A DNA stretch of 64,000 bases from Maritimibacter sp. DP1N21-5 (GCF_019218295.1 NZ_JAHUZF010000006.1:1240001-1304000); one strand, 5' to 3'; shown: positions 20,171 through 29,620, counted from the first letter of the stretch. The notes: generated by a model from the sequence alone, not told the origin. Numbers and translations: made by a program.

Positions 20171-21517
20171 ATGAAATACCAATCTCAATCCGTGGCGAAA
20201 TACTACTTTCTCGCCGCCGCCGCGCTGTTCGGCATTCAGGTGCTGGGCGGGCTTCTCGCAGGGTGGATCTATGTCTCGCCCAACACGCTCTCGGAAATCC
20301 TTCCGTTCAACGTGGTTCGCATGATCCATACCAACGCGCTCATCGTCTGGCTCTTGCTGGGCTTCTTCGGCGCAGCCTACTACCTCGTTCCCGAAGAGGC
20401 CGAGCGAGAGCTGTTTTCGACCAAGCTCGCCTATGCCCAACTCATCATCCTTCTGGTGGGCACTTTGGGGGCCGTCGGGTCGTATCTCGTCGGCATCCAC
20501 GGCGGGCGCGAGTTCTTCGAACAACCCCTCTGGGTGAAATTCGGCATCCTCGTCGCTGCCGTGATCTTCCTCGTGAACATCTCGCTCACGGCGCTGGCGG
20601 GGCGCAAGACTGCGATCACCAACATCCTGCTCATGGGCCTCTGGCTCTTGTGCCTGCTCTGGGTCTTCGCCTTCATCAATCCGGACAACCTGTCGCTCGA
20701 CAAGATGTATTGGTGGATGGTCGTGCACCTCTGGGTCGAGGCGACCTGGGAACTGGTCATGGCTGCGATCCTCGGGTTCCTGATGCTGAAACTCACGGGC
20801 GTCGACCGCGAGGTGATCGAGAAATGGCTCTATGTCATCGTGGCGCTGGCGCTCTTCTCGGGCATCTTGGGCACCGGGCACCACTTCTACTGGATCGGCG
20901 CGCCGGGCTACTGGCAGTGGATCGGCTCCATCTTCTCGACCCTCGAGGTGATCCCCTTCTTCGCCATGATGACCTTCGCCTTCGTGATGGTCTGGAAGGG
21001 CCGCAAGAACCACCCGAACAAGGCCGCCCTTCTCTGGTCGCTCGGGTCCTCCACCGTCGCCTTCTTCGGCGCGGGCGTCTGGGGCTTCCTGCACACGCTC
21101 CACGGGGTGAACTACTACACCCACGGCACGCAAATCACGGCGGCACATGGGCACCTCGCCTTCTACGGCGCCTATGTGGCCCTGAACCTCGGCATGTTCA
21201 CCTATGCCATGCCGCAACTGCGCAAACGGGTGCCCTACAACCAGGTGCTCAACATGGCGTCCTTCTGGCTGATGACCGGCGGCATGGCCTTCATGACTTT
21301 CACGCTGACCTTCGCCGGCACGATCCAGACGCATATGCAGCGGATCCTAGGCGACTACTACATGGAGGTGCAGGACCAGTTGGGCCTGTTCTACCTCATG
21401 CGTTTCGGCTCCGGCGTGGCAGTGGTGCTGGGCGCGCTCCTCTTCATCTACTCGATGCTGGTGGTGCGCCGCGAAGTCATCAAGCCCGGCCCTGCGGCCG
21501 CGCAGCCGGCGGAGTGA
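20171..21517 (+). CDS. norB: Nitric oxide reductase large subunit (cNOR)
   Basis: 448 residues, about 12 transmembrane helices. It reduces two NO to N2O at a heme b3/non-heme iron centre. Family features include RMIHTNALIVWLLLGFFGAA (heme ligand His), VVHLWVEATWELVMAAILGF with the FeB-ligand Glu and His, LFSGILGTGHHFYWIGAPGY, and HGVNYYTHGTQITAAHGHLA. Eleven bases separate it from norC; a weak GGAGA lies before the ATG. It converts the NO made by NirK encoded downstream in this window. Confidence 0.98.
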   Translation: MKYQSQSVAKYYFLAAAALFGIQVLGGLLAGWIYVSPNTLSEILPFNVVRMIHTNALIVWLLLGFFGAAYYLVPEEAERELFSTKLAYAQLIILLVGTLGAVGSYLVGIHGGREFFEQPLWVKFGILVAAVIFLVNISLTALAGRKTAITNILLMGLWLLCLLWVFAFINPDNLSLDKMYWWMVVHLWVEATWELVMAAILGFLMLKLTGVDREVIEKWLYVIVALALFSGILGTGHHFYWIGAPGYWQWIGSIFSTLEVIPFFAMMTFAFVMVWKGRKNHPNKAALLWSLGSSTVAFFGAGVWGFLHTLHGVNYYTHGTQITAAHGHLAFYGAYVALNLGMFTYAMPQLRKRVPYNQVLNMASFWLMTGGMAFMTFTLTFAGTIQTHMQRILGDYYMEVQDQLGLFYLMRFGSGVAVVLGALLFIYSMLVVRREVIKPGPAAAQPAE

Positions 21518-21520
21518 CCC

Positions 21521-22315
21521 ATGACCTTCGACATGACCCCCGATCTGCCGTTCTACAGCCCGCAATCCAACGAATGCGACCTGTTCGAGACAGCCCAACA
21601 AAACGGTTTGCCCCTTCTTCTGAAGGGGCCGACCGGCTGCGGCAAGACGCGCTTCGTCGAACATATGGCAGCCCGTCTCGGCCTGCCCCTTCATACAGTC
21701 GCCTGCCACGATGACCTGTCGGCTGCCGACCTGATCGGGCGCTATCTCATCAAGGGGGGCGAGACGGTCTGGGTCGATGGCCCCCTAACCCGCGCGGTTC
21801 GCGAGGGCGGGATCTGTTACCTCGACGAGGTGGTGGAGGCGCGCAAGGATGTGACCGTGGTGCTCCACCCGCTGACCGACGACAGGCGGCGGCTGGTCAT
21901 CGACCGGACTGGCGAGGAACTCGTCGCGCCGGCGAGCTTCATGCTCGTGGCGAGCTATAACCCCGGCTATCAGAACGTATTGAAGAAACTGAAACCCTCG
22001 ACCCGGCAACGGTTCCTGTCGATCGGTTTCGACTTCCCCGTGCCGGATCTGGAAACACCCGTAGTTGCCGCCGAGGCGAGGCTCGACATGGACCGCGCGG
22101 GTGCGCTCGTGCGCCTTGCCGGTCATATCCGCAAGCTCTCCGGCATGGACCTCGAAGAAGGGGTCTCCACCCGCCTTCTGATCTACGCGGGCACGCTTAT
22201 CGCCAAGGGGATGCGCGTGGAGGACGCCATTGAGGCGGCCATCGTGGAGCCCCTGTCCGACGAAACGGACGTGCAGCAGGCGCTGCGCGACCTCGCGGCC
22301 AGCGTTTACGGGTGA
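21521..22315 (+). CDS. norQ: NorQ AAA+ ATPase for NO reductase activation
   Basis: 264 residues, MoxR-class AAA+ protein. Walker A GPTGCGKT lies at residues 36-43, Walker B GGICYLDEVVEAR at about 104-116, with the sensor region FMLVASYNPGYQNVLKKLKP. It pairs with NorD to insert the non-heme iron or otherwise activate NorB. It starts 3 bases after the norB stop, and its stop overlaps the norD start. Confidence 0.95.
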   Translation: MTFDMTPDLPFYSPQSNECDLFETAQQNGLPLLLKGPTGCGKTRFVEHMAARLGLPLHTVACHDDLSAADLIGRYLIKGGETVWVDGPLTRAVREGGICYLDEVVEARKDVTVVLHPLTDDRRRLVIDRTGEELVAPASFMLVASYNPGYQNVLKKLKPSTRQRFLSIGFDFPVPDLETPVVAAEARLDMDRAGALVRLAGHIRKLSGMDLEEGVSTRLLIYAGTLIAKGMRVEDAIEAAIVEPLSDETDVQQALRDLAASVYG

Positions 22316-24192
22316 CAGACATGAAGATGCTCGACCTTCTGGAACCGGAAGAGGCCGTCGGCACGCTCTGGCACGGCATGGTGACGCGGAGGGGCATCGA
22401 GGCGAGCCAAGCCGACAGTGCCGTGACGCTGGAGGAAGTCCGCGCGAGCGTCGCCACGCTCTACCGCGCCCTTGGCGGGGGTCAAGGGGTGGAGATCTGC
22501 CCGGCCCCCGCCACACCTGCTGCCCACCGCATCACCGGCACACGCCGGATCGCCGCGCCGCGCCTTCGCGAACATGTCGCGGACTTCGACGGCGACCGCC
22601 TCGCGCTGCCACCGGTGATGACCGTCTTTCCTGAAACCCACCTCAACCGCGCGGCCTATCTCTGGCTTGCGGCGCTGGCGGCCTTTGTCGAAATCCCGCC
22701 CCGACATGCCGACCCGCTGGCCGCCGACCGCGCCGAGATCGGCGCCAACGCTCTGGCCGCCGACCGGGCCTATGCCGCCTGTCCGGGCCTGCGCCGCGCC
22801 TATGCGGACATGTGCACGGCGCTGCGGGTCGCGCGTTTCCGGCCGGGCCTGCCCAAATGCGAGGCCGGGATCGAAGCGGTGATCGCCGGGCAACTGGCCG
22901 GCGCCGACGAGCTGGACGAATGCCTCGATTGCCCGGCCCCGCGCGGCTACCGGCCCTTCGCCCCTGTCGCGATCTGGCTCAGGCTCACCCACCCTGCGCC
23001 GGGTAAACCCGCGAACGACGACGCAAGCCCCGGCGCGCCCGCGCCCGAGATCAAGGGCCGCAAAGCCGGTGCCCGGGAAAACCGCGACCAAGCCGACCGC
23101 CGAGACAGTTTCATCGTCCATCGCTTCGAGGCAATCCTGTCTTGGGCGGAAAGCCTGAACCTCAACCGCATGGTCGAGGATGACGACGACGAAAACGCCC
23201 AGAAGGCCGCCGACGATCAGGACCAGATCACGCTCTCGCAAAACGCGAAACGCGCTGCCACGCGGCTGCGCCTGTCGCTCGACCTTTCCCCGCAGGATGC
23301 CGACCATGAACGGCTGGCGGGCAAGTTCACCTATCCCGAATGGAACCGGCGCACGACTGCCTACATGCCCGCCCATACCCGCGTGCTCGAGGCTCCGGCC
23401 CTGCCCGCCGAAGGCTATCGCCCGGACCCGCGCCTCGTCGCGCGCGTCAAGCGACAGTTCGCACCGCTCAATCCGCGCCGGGTGATCCTGCCGCGTCAAC
23501 TGGACGGCGACGACCTCGACCTCGACGCCGTGGTCGCCAGCCGCGCCGACATCGTCGCGGGGCGCGAAGGCAGCGACCGGATCTGGCAATCGTCGCGCCC
23601 GATGGCGCGGGATCTGTCGGTGGCGATCCTGATGGACTGTTCGCGTTCGACCGAGGCGCATTTGGGCGACCGCTCGGTGATCGACGTCGCGCGTGAGGCG
23701 CTGGCCGCGCTGGCCGCCGGGATCGACACCGCGGGCGATCGGCTGGGCATCTGGGGGTTTTCGTCCCTGCGCCGTGACCGGGTGTTTCTGTCCAAGGCCA
23801 AGGCCTTCGACGAACCGATGACCACCGAGGTGACCGCCCGGATCGGCGGCTTCCGCCCCGGTCACTACACGCGTCTGGGTGCCGCGATCCGCCACGCAAG
23901 CGCGCAGCTCGCCGAGGAGGGCGCGACTCGCAGGCTCCTTCTCGTTCTGACCGACGGCAAGCCCAACGACCTCGATCACTACGAAGGACAGCATGGGATC
24001 GAGGACAGTCGCATGGCCGTGCGCGAAGCCCGGGCCCTTGGCCAATCCGTCCACGGCGTCATCATCGACGCCGACGGGCAGGACTGGTTCCAACGCATTT
24101 TCGGACGGGCCGGGTTCACGCTTCTTCCCCATGCCGACCGGTTGCCACGGGCCCTGCCCGACATCTATCAAACCCTGACACAGGAGACCTGA
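22312..24192 (+). CDS. norD: NorD VWA-domain activator of NO reductase
   Basis: About 626 residues. The C-terminal third is a VWA domain with MIDAS motif MDCSRSTEAHLG near residue 440, and LLLVLTDGKPNDLDHYEGQHG downstream. The middle is charged and rich in Arg and Asp (DDDDENAQKAADDQDQ). It partners with NorQ. The start is GTG at 22312, overlapping the norQ stop; an ATG nine bases later (22321) is possible. Length and domain order are normal for NorD. Confidence 0.94.
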   Translation: MTDMKMLDLLEPEEAVGTLWHGMVTRRGIEASQADSAVTLEEVRASVATLYRALGGGQGVEICPAPATPAAHRITGTRRIAAPRLREHVADFDGDRLALPPVMTVFPETHLNRAAYLWLAALAAFVEIPPRHADPLAADRAEIGANALAADRAYAACPGLRRAYADMCTALRVARFRPGLPKCEAGIEAVIAGQLAGADELDECLDCPAPRGYRPFAPVAIWLRLTHPAPGKPANDDASPGAPAPEIKGRKAGARENRDQADRRDSFIVHRFEAILSWAESLNLNRMVEDDDDENAQKAADDQDQITLSQNAKRAATRLRLSLDLSPQDADHERLAGKFTYPEWNRRTTAYMPAHTRVLEAPALPAEGYRPDPRLVARVKRQFAPLNPRRVILPRQLDGDDLDLDAVVASRADIVAGREGSDRIWQSSRPMARDLSVAILMDCSRSTEAHLGDRSVIDVAREALAALAAGIDTAGDRLGIWGFSSLRRDRVFLSKAKAFDEPMTTEVTARIGGFRPGHYTRLGAAIRHASAQLAEEGATRRLLLVLTDGKPNDLDHYEGQHGIEDSRMAVREARALGQSVHGVIIDADGQDWFQRIFGRAGFTLLPHADRLPRALPDIYQTLTQET

Positions 24193-24193
24193 C

Positions 24194-24367
24194 ATGAAAC
24201 CCCTGATCGCCTTTTTGGCCATCCTGCCCGCACCCCTCCTCGCCGCCAGCTTCGAGCGCCCGGTGCCGCAGGCCCAGACCCAGGTGGCGGAGTTCTGGTT
24301 CTTTGTGGCCTCGGTCGCCATGATCGCCTCGCTCGCGGCCGTCCACATGATGCTGCGTCGGAAATGA
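24194..24367 (+). CDS. Small secreted/single-pass membrane protein in nor operon (57 residues)
   Basis: 57 residues, starting one base after the norD stop with CAGGAGACCTGAC before the ATG. It begins with a signal-like segment (MKPLIAFLAILPAPLLAASF), then a short polar stretch, then a hydrophobic helix (EFWFFVASVAMIASLAAVHM) ending in MLRRK. Its stop overlaps the next ATG (ATGA). The tight coupling supports a real gene. It takes the place that norE holds in Paracoccus-type norCBQDEF operons but is far too short to be NorE. Family not recognised. Confidence 0.7.
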   Translation: MKPLIAFLAILPAPLLAASFERPVPQAQTQVAEFWFFVASVAMIASLAAVHMMLRRK

Positions 24368-24585
24368 CGGGGCGCGGGTTCCTTAAACTGACCGCCGCGC
24401 TCTATCCCTTCGGGGCAGGCGCGATGGCGGTCAACCTGTTCTTCGCCTCGCTCATCGGTAGCTGGCTGGGCTGGAGCGTGCTCACCCCCTACTCCTCCGT
24501 GATCGGCGGCCTGATCCTTGGCCTTCCCGTTACATGGGCCTTCGGGCGCCATATCCGGGCGCTGATCGCAAGGGCCGAGGCGTGA
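24364..24585 (+). CDS. Small two-helix membrane protein in nor operon (73 residues), NorF-position
   Basis: 73 residues with two hydrophobic helices (KLTAALYPFGAGAMAVNLFF and VIGGLILGLPVTWAFGRHI) and a basic C-terminus (RALIARAEA). It overlaps the previous stop by ATGA and the nnrU start by one base. Position and size recall NorF of other nor operons, but the sequence was not confidently matched, so no symbol is given. Confidence 0.72.
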   Translation: MTGRGFLKLTAALYPFGAGAMAVNLFFASLIGSWLGWSVLTPYSSVIGGLILGLPVTWAFGRHIRALIARAEA

Positions 24586-25274
24586 TGGGCTGGGCGGAAT
24601 ACACGCTCGCGCTCGCCGCCTTCGTGGGGAGCCATTTCGTGCCGCGTATCGGCGGGCTGCGCGACCGGCTGATCGCCCGGTTCGGACGACGGACCTACTT
24701 CTCGGTCTATGGGCTATTGTCGATTGCGCTCCTCGTCTGGGTGATCGTGGCCGCAGGTCGGGCACCTTTCGTCGAGCTCTGGCCGCAGCTCCCCTGGATG
24801 CGCTGGGTGCCGAACCTCGCGATGCCGGTTGCCACCGTTTTGGTCGCCGCCGGTTTCGGTATCGCACAGCCCTACACCCTGGGGGGCAAACGCGACGCGC
24901 ACATCGACCCTGCCGCTCCTGGGCTGGCCGCGATCACGCGCCATCCGCTCTTCCTCGCGCTGGCGCTCTGGGCCACCGCGCATCTCGTCGTGAACGGTGA
25001 TCTGGCGCATGTGATCCTGTTCGGCATCTTCGCGCTGTTGGCCATCGCCGCGATCCCTGCCTTCGACGCCCGCGCGCGACGGATGCTCGGCCCAAGCGCA
25101 GCGCCGTATTTCTTCGCGGCCACGTCGATTCTGTCACTTGAGCCGCTGACCCGCGCCGCATGGCGACGCGAAAATGGCGGCCGCCTCCTTCGGCGGACCG
25201 CCATCGGTCTTGGGGTGTGGGCCTTGGTCCTTCTGAGCCACGGTGCGGTGATCGGTGTCTCGCCCCTGCCCTGA
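24585..25274 (+). CDS. nnrU: NnrU family membrane protein
   Basis: 229 residues. Family features are FVGSHFVPRIGGLRDRLIAR near the start, FGRRTYFSVYGLLSIALLVW, and LAAITRHPLFLALALWATAH with the conserved RHP motif. About six transmembrane helices follow. NnrU is needed for NO reduction in some Rhodobacter strains and is related to isoprenoid-modifying NnrU/MddA-like membrane enzymes. The ATG at 24585 shares its A with the preceding stop. Last gene of the nor transcript; it converges on nirV with only 4 bases between the stops. Confidence 0.92.
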   Translation: MGWAEYTLALAAFVGSHFVPRIGGLRDRLIARFGRRTYFSVYGLLSIALLVWVIVAAGRAPFVELWPQLPWMRWVPNLAMPVATVLVAAGFGIAQPYTLGGKRDAHIDPAAPGLAAITRHPLFLALALWATAHLVVNGDLAHVILFGIFALLAIAAIPAFDARARRMLGPSAAPYFFAATSILSLEPLTRAAWRRENGGRLLRRTAIGLGVWALVLLSHGAVIGVSPLP

Positions 25275-25278
25275 GGGG

Positions 25279-26064
25279 TCAGTCCTCGCGCACCAGCCGG
25301 AAGCCAAGGTAATCGGGCGGCAAGCCCACCGCGCATCCCCCCACCTGGGGGTCGCGCACGAAGTCGATGATCGCGGCGCGGTGGCGGCCGCCCGCGATCC
25401 GCACGGTGCAATAGGGAGTGCTCGTCACCACCCGCCCCGCGCCGTCCAGCGTGCCGTTGTCCATGCATCCCGTCGTCCATTCCCAGACGTTGCCCGACAT
25501 GTCGGCGACACCCATGGAGTTCTCGCCGAAACCGCCCGCAGGACGCAACGCCTTGCTCGCCGAGCCACGCAGCAGGATGCCGCGTTCGTATTGCGCCAGC
25601 ATCCTTTCGCCGGGATCGAGGTAGTCCCCCTCCTCGGGCGTCGCGTCGCCATAGCGCTCGGCAGCGGCGCGTTGCCATTCGGGTTCCGTTGGCAGGCGCC
25701 ATGTCTCACCCGTCACCTCGGAGAGCCAGCGGGCATAGGCCTCCGCCTCGTGAAAATTGACGTGGGTCTGAGGCTGGTTGCCGTCGCGGAGCACCTCGGC
25801 TGAACAGGCCCGAGCCGCAACGCAAGCCGAAAACTCGGCGCGCGTCACCTGATGCTTCATGATCTCGAAGCCCTCAACCCGCGTCGGAACGGGCGCGGGA
25901 CTGTGCGTCTTGCCTTGAAAGCTGAAGCTGCCGAATGGGCGAAAGGCGATCTCGCCCGCGGGAATAGGCACGGTCTCGGGCCCCGCCGCTTGCGGTTCGT
26001 CGCCCGCGAAGAACCCGAACAGTCCGGCAAGCAGAAGAGCGGGCAGTGTGGTGATCGGTGTCAT
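25279..26064 (-). CDS. nirV: NirV, formylglycine-generating-enzyme-like protein
   Basis: 261 residues with a signal-like N-terminus (MTPITTLPALLLAGLFGFFA) and one FGE-sulfatase (SUMF1-type) domain. The domain shows GFEIMKHQVTRAEFSACVAA, VNFHEAEAYARWLSEVTGET, WRLPTEPEWQRAAAERYG, NVWEWTTGCMDN and YLGFRLVRED. In Rhodobacter-type loci nirV follows nirK as here. Its function is not settled; related proteins modify cysteine or bind copper. It is separated from nirK by 73 bases containing a hairpin. Confidence 0.88.
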   Translation of the reverse strand: MTPITTLPALLLAGLFGFFAGDEPQAAGPETVPIPAGEIAFRPFGSFSFQGKTHSPAPVPTRVEGFEIMKHQVTRAEFSACVAARACSAEVLRDGNQPQTHVNFHEAEAYARWLSEVTGETWRLPTEPEWQRAAAERYGDATPEEGDYLDPGERMLAQYERGILLRGSASKALRPAGGFGENSMGVADMSGNVWEWTTGCMDNGTLDGAGRVVTSTPYCTVRIAGGRHRAAIIDFVRDPQVGGCAVGLPPDYLGFRLVRED

Positions 26065-26087
26065 GGTCCTGTCTCCAAGCGCAAGAA

Positions 26088-26113
26088 GGGGCGGCCACAG
26101 CTGCGGCCACCCC
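26088..26113 (-). terminator. Imperfect hairpin between nirK and nirV
   Basis: GGGGCGGCC / GGCCACCCC inverted repeat with one mismatch. On the minus strand it is followed by TTCTTG. As with pseudoazurin-nnrS, it would let most nirK mRNA stop before the accessory gene. Confidence 0.5.
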
Positions 26114-26137
26114 GTTTTCCCGTGAGTGGCGGGAGGA

Positions 26138-27256
26138 TCAGCCGACGATCTCGGACGGCGCCATGACCTGTTCCATGAGGTCGTTGTTCCACTGGCCCTC
26201 GACCTTGAAGTGGGCCGTGGCGCCGAGGTTCACCGCCTCGATCAGGTTGTGGTTCACATAGGCGTAGATACCCGGCTGCAGGAATTCATAGAGCGCAGCG
26301 CCCGCCGACCCGCCCCGGATGAACCAGGTCTCCAGATCGCGGTCCGGCACGTTGTTGAACTTGCCCGCTTCCCAGACGAGATCGCCATGTCCGCCGATGA
26401 GGTGCGGACGCGTGTCGCGGTTGCCCTGACTGTGGACGATCAGCACGCGGTCCCCGACGCTGGCCGTCATGGCGTTCTCGCCGGTCAATGCACCGACCGC
26501 ACCGTTGAAGACCACATGGCTCGGCACCAGACCGTTCATGAGCTCTTCGGTCTCCGGATAGCTTTCGGCCACATCGGCAAAGCGCTTGTAGTTCCCGTTT
26601 TCGTCCTTCGGAATGTAGAAGTCATTCTCGCCGATGTAGAAGACCTTGTCATAGGTCACCGGGTTCCCCTTGTAATCGGACAGGCCGTGGCGCGGCAGCA
26701 CCATGATGGCACCGACCATCCCGGACACCACGTGCCACGGGATCATCGGGCCCCCGGGAGCGCAGTGGTAGACGAAGGTTCCCGGCCGCGTCGCCTTGAA
26801 CCGGAGCACCGTCATTTCACCGGGGCTGACCAGCGTCAGCGCACCACCACCCAGGGCGCCGGTCGCGGCGTGGAAGTCGATATTGTGCTGCATCATGTTC
26901 TCGGCCGGGTTGACCAGCGTCAGCTCGACGTAGTCGTCCTGGTGCACCACCATGAGCGGGCCGGGGATCGAGCCGTTGAAGGTCATGCCTTGCAGCCAGG
27001 CGTCGTCGGCGACCTGGATTTCTCTCTCGATGATCGGCATTTCGAACTCGACGATGCGCGGTTCGGCAGGGGCGATCTGTTCGTGCTCGTGCACGAAGGG
27101 CGGGGCGACCAGCTCGCGCTTGATGCGCTTGAGCTTGGACAGGTCTGCGGGAGCCGCCACAGGGGTCATGGCTTCTTCGGCCTTGGCGGCGGTGGCGATC
27201 AACGGGGCAGCGGCGATACCGGCGGCTCCGAACAGGGCGGCTCTACGGGTCAGCAT
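26138..27256 (-). CDS. nirK: Copper-containing nitrite reductase
   Basis: 372 residues. Tat-type signal ([17 protein letters not shown]), then two cupredoxin domains. Type 1 copper ligands are His124, Cys165, His175 and Met180 ([18 protein letters not shown]). Type 2 copper ligands are His129, His164 and a C-terminal His in [12 protein letters not shown]. The catalytic Asp127 is in [10 protein letters not shown]. These sit at a constant offset of 29-30 from the Alcaligenes enzyme numbering. It reduces nitrite to NO in the periplasm. A TTG-N8-CAA box upstream fits NnrR control. No cytochrome cd1 gene is present in the window. Confidence 0.98.
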   Translation of the reverse strand: MLTRRAALFGAAGIAAAPLIATAAKAEEAMTPVAAPADLSKLKRIKRELVAPPFVHEHEQIAPAEPRIVEFEMPIIEREIQVADDAWLQGMTFNGSIPGPLMVVHQDDYVELTLVNPAENMMQHNIDFHAATGALGGGALTLVSPGEMTVLRFKATRPGTFVYHCAPGGPMIPWHVVSGMVGAIMVLPRHGLSDYKGNPVTYDKVFYIGENDFYIPKDENGNYKRFADVAESYPETEELMNGLVPSHVVFNGAVGALTGENAMTASVGDRVLIVHSQGNRDTRPHLIGGHGDLVWEAGKFNNVPDRDLETWFIRGGSAGAALYEFLQPGIYAYVNHNLIEAVNLGATAHFKVEGQWNNDLMEQVMAPSEIVG

Positions 27257-27322
27257 CTTTTTTCTCCTTCGATGTAAATGCTGCTGTTGAGTGACTTGTA
27301 GCCTGCGTCGGAGCCCCAGTTA

Positions 27323-27336
27323 TTGTTCCCGCACAA
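27323..27336 (-). promoter_or_regulatory. NNR box upstream of nirK
   Basis: TTGTTCCCGCACAA, TTG-N8-CAA, centre about 73 bases from the nirK ATG. With the box at -41.5 the start would be near 27288; TACAAG (27300-27295 on the minus strand) is in place for a -10. Confidence 0.7.
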
Positions 27337-27351
27337 CGTTCGGAGCGAATC

Positions 27352-28251
27352 CTACCCGAAACGGATGACCTTTGCCCCCAAGGCTTCGAAGGACCGCAGC
27401 TGGTGGCCCGGCATCACGATCGCAGCCGTCGACAGCGCGTCCGCGATGGCGGCGCTGTCGTGTATGACCGAGATGGTCGCAGTGCTCGGGCGGCGCCGGT
27501 CCAGGGGATCGAAGATGTGCCCCGTCCCCAGCGCCGGATCGACCAGCGTCCCGGTGGCGCTCGACGTTGCGACCGCCTGACCGCGGAGGCGGATATCGGA
27601 CCCCGGCAGGCGCACCCGCCAGCCCTTGCCCTCGGGCCCGTTGCCGATCCCGGCCACCTCGCCCGCGTCGACCATCACGTCGCGCAGCCCCTCGTCCCGC
27701 AGAAGTGCTGCGAGCTGATCGGTGGCGTAGCCCTGTGCGATACCGTTCAAGGTCAGGGCAACGCCGGGTCTCGCAAGGCGCACCGTGGTCATGTCGAACG
27801 TCACCTGGTCGAAGCTCACCAGCGCACGCGCGGCTTCGATCTCCTCGACCGCGGGCACTCGCCCCTCGGCAGCGCAGGACGCATGGAGGGCGAAGAGCGG
27901 CTGGACGGTCGGATCAAAGGCCCCTTCCGTCGCATGATGCATCGCGCGCGACAGCGAAAGGAGCTCCAGGATCGCGGGATCGGGTGCCTCGAGCCAGCCG
28001 TCACGGTTAAGCCGCACGAGCGCGCTGTCGCTGCGATAGAGTGAAAACAGCCGGTCGATCCGGGCAAGTTCCGCCTCGACCCGGGCGAAGACCGGATCCG
28101 GGTCATCGACCCCGACGAGCCGGACTTCCGCCAGCGTTCCAAGTGCAGGCCCCCGCCACATCGCGACTGGGGTGGCGGCCGTGACCCGGCTCGCCGCGAT
28201 CGCCGCAGCAGAGACCGCGAGGAACCGGCGCCGCGTCCACGCCCCGGCCAT
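27352..28251 (-). CDS. nosX: NosX, ApbE-type FAD:protein FMN transferase
   Basis: 299 residues. Tat-type signal (TRRRFLAVSAAAIAASRV), then an ApbE domain with GTLAEVRLVGVDDPDPVFAR, LFSLYRSDSALVRLN, EGAFDPTVQPLFALHAS, LTLNGIAQGYATDQLAALLR and the metal-binding AAIADALSTAAIVM. In nos clusters it flavinylates NosR, whose periplasmic FMN domain passes electrons toward NosZ. The start shares one base with the nosL stop. Confidence 0.95.
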   Translation of the reverse strand: MAGAWTRRRFLAVSAAAIAASRVTAATPVAMWRGPALGTLAEVRLVGVDDPDPVFARVEAELARIDRLFSLYRSDSALVRLNRDGWLEAPDPAILELLSLSRAMHHATEGAFDPTVQPLFALHASCAAEGRVPAVEEIEAARALVSFDQVTFDMTTVRLARPGVALTLNGIAQGYATDQLAALLRDEGLRDVMVDAGEVAGIGNGPEGKGWRVRLPGSDIRLRGQAVATSSATGTLVDPALGTGHIFDPLDRRRPSTATISVIHDSAAIADALSTAAIVMPGHQLRSFEALGAKVIRFG

Positions 28252-28796
28252 CAGTTCAGACTCCCGGTCATGTCATGGCCCGCCATGCCGTCCTTTGCCA
28301 ATGCCGGCATATCAGGGTGAACATAGTCGACGGGCACCGCCTCGAAGATCACGATCCGCCCGCCCTCCTCTTGCTGGAAGTCCTCGGCCGCCTTGCGTGT
28401 GCCGAAGGGAATGGCCTCGGGCACGCCCATGCCGCCGGGACGGTCGCTCTCGATCACGAAGAACGCGGCCTGCGCCGGGATCCAGTTCGCCGTGCCCGGC
28501 AAGGCCCAGCTTTCGGCCTGTTCCATATCCGAAACGAAGACCGCCGTAACCCCGGCGTCGCGTGCCGGATCGTGGACATAGGCGACGGCATCGGAGACCT
28601 GGCTGAACCATAGGGGTGCCGCGTGGCCCTCGAGGTGGATCTGCGCCTTGGGGCCGGGATGGTCGGCCACGAACATCTGGCAGTAGTGGCCCAAAGCCTC
28701 GTCGGTCATGTCCGCAGGCAAAGGTGCCTCGGCAACGTCGTCCTTGCAGGCGGCGAGTGAGAAGGCGATGGCGAAGAGAAGAACAGCGCGTGTCAT
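28251..28796 (-). CDS. nosL: NosL lipoprotein, copper chaperone for N2O reductase
   Basis: 181 residues. Lipoprotein signal MTRAVLLFAIAFSLAACKDD with lipobox LAAC. The copper-binding motif is in ALGHYCQMFVADHPGPKAQI (Cys and Met), followed by WFSQVSDAVAYVHDP and GTRKAAEDFQQEEGGRI, typical of NosL. It delivers Cu(I) for assembly of the CuZ centre. It overlaps nosY at its start by 4 bases. Confidence 0.94.
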   Translation of the reverse strand: MTRAVLLFAIAFSLAACKDDVAEAPLPADMTDEALGHYCQMFVADHPGPKAQIHLEGHAAPLWFSQVSDAVAYVHDPARDAGVTAVFVSDMEQAESWALPGTANWIPAQAAFFVIESDRPGGMGVPEAIPFGTRKAAEDFQQEEGGRIVIFEAVPVDYVHPDMPALAKDGMAGHDMTGSLN

Positions 28797-29620
28797 GGAA
28801 CGATCCTTTTCGTGCGGTGGATGCCCAGAGCGAGGGCGGCGACGAGCCAGAGGGCGATTGCGGCCAGACCCGTTTCAGGGGGGAACGGCAGGGTGCGGGC
28901 GAGCCCGTCGATCCCCGCCACGGGCGCGGTCTCGAGTGCCGCGAGATTGTAGAGCCGGAAGGCATCCGCCGGGTTCGCGACGACGAGCCAGGGAAAGACG
29001 CGGGAGGCGAAAACGCCCTCTCCCGCCGCCATGATCCCGCCCAGCAGCGCGAGGTCGTAGAGCACCACGAAGACGAGCCATGTGCCGATGGCCGCGGCGG
29101 CGGCGCGCGCAGTCCGAGCCGAAAAGGCCGAGAGCATCAGCCCGATGCACACAAAGACCGCGCCCAGCCAGACCGCGGACCCGACGAGCCGACCCCAGGC
29201 AGCCAGCCCCTCGGGCGAGGTGCCGAAAGCAAAGGCCAGCGCCGCGCCGGCCAGGGCGAACGACAGCACCACGGCGATCGCCATGGCGCTGACCTGCGCG
29301 ATGAGCTTGCCCGCGAAGACCTCCCACCGCCTGACCGGCGTGGCGAAGGCTAGGGCCAGGGCGCCGCGTTCGATCTCGCCCGCAAAGGCGTCATAGGACA
29401 TGAGAAGCGCAATCAGCGGGATCAGGTAGACCGACAACGTGGCGAGGCTCGCCGAGGTCAGCGTGAGCACATCGGCCTTCAGCCCCGCGCCCTGCCCGGC
29501 CCCGAAGAAGCCGAGAGAAACGGCGAAGAGCGTCAGGATCACGGTGGCCAGCACGACCCAGTGGTTGCGTCGTGCGAGCCGGAACTCCTGTCCGAAGATG
29601 GTGGCGATCCGGTGGATCAT
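28793..29620 (-). CDS. nosY: NosY, membrane permease of the NosDFY ABC system
   Basis: 275 residues with six membrane helices, ABC-2 type. MIHRIATIFGQEFRLARRNH starts the protein; SYDAFAGEIERGALALAFAT and PVRRWEVFAGKLIAQVSAMA are characteristic. It works with NosF (ATPase) and periplasmic NosD in maturation of the NosZ copper-sulfide centre. The ATG at 29620 overlaps the nosF stop by 4 bases. Confidence 0.94.
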   Translation of the reverse strand: MIHRIATIFGQEFRLARRNHWVVLATVILTLFAVSLGFFGAGQGAGLKADVLTLTSASLATLSVYLIPLIALLMSYDAFAGEIERGALALAFATPVRRWEVFAGKLIAQVSAMAIAVVLSFALAGAALAFAFGTSPEGLAAWGRLVGSAVWLGAVFVCIGLMLSAFSARTARAAAAAIGTWLVFVVLYDLALLGGIMAAGEGVFASRVFPWLVVANPADAFRLYNLAALETAPVAGIDGLARTLPFPPETGLAAIALWLVAALALGIHRTKRIVP

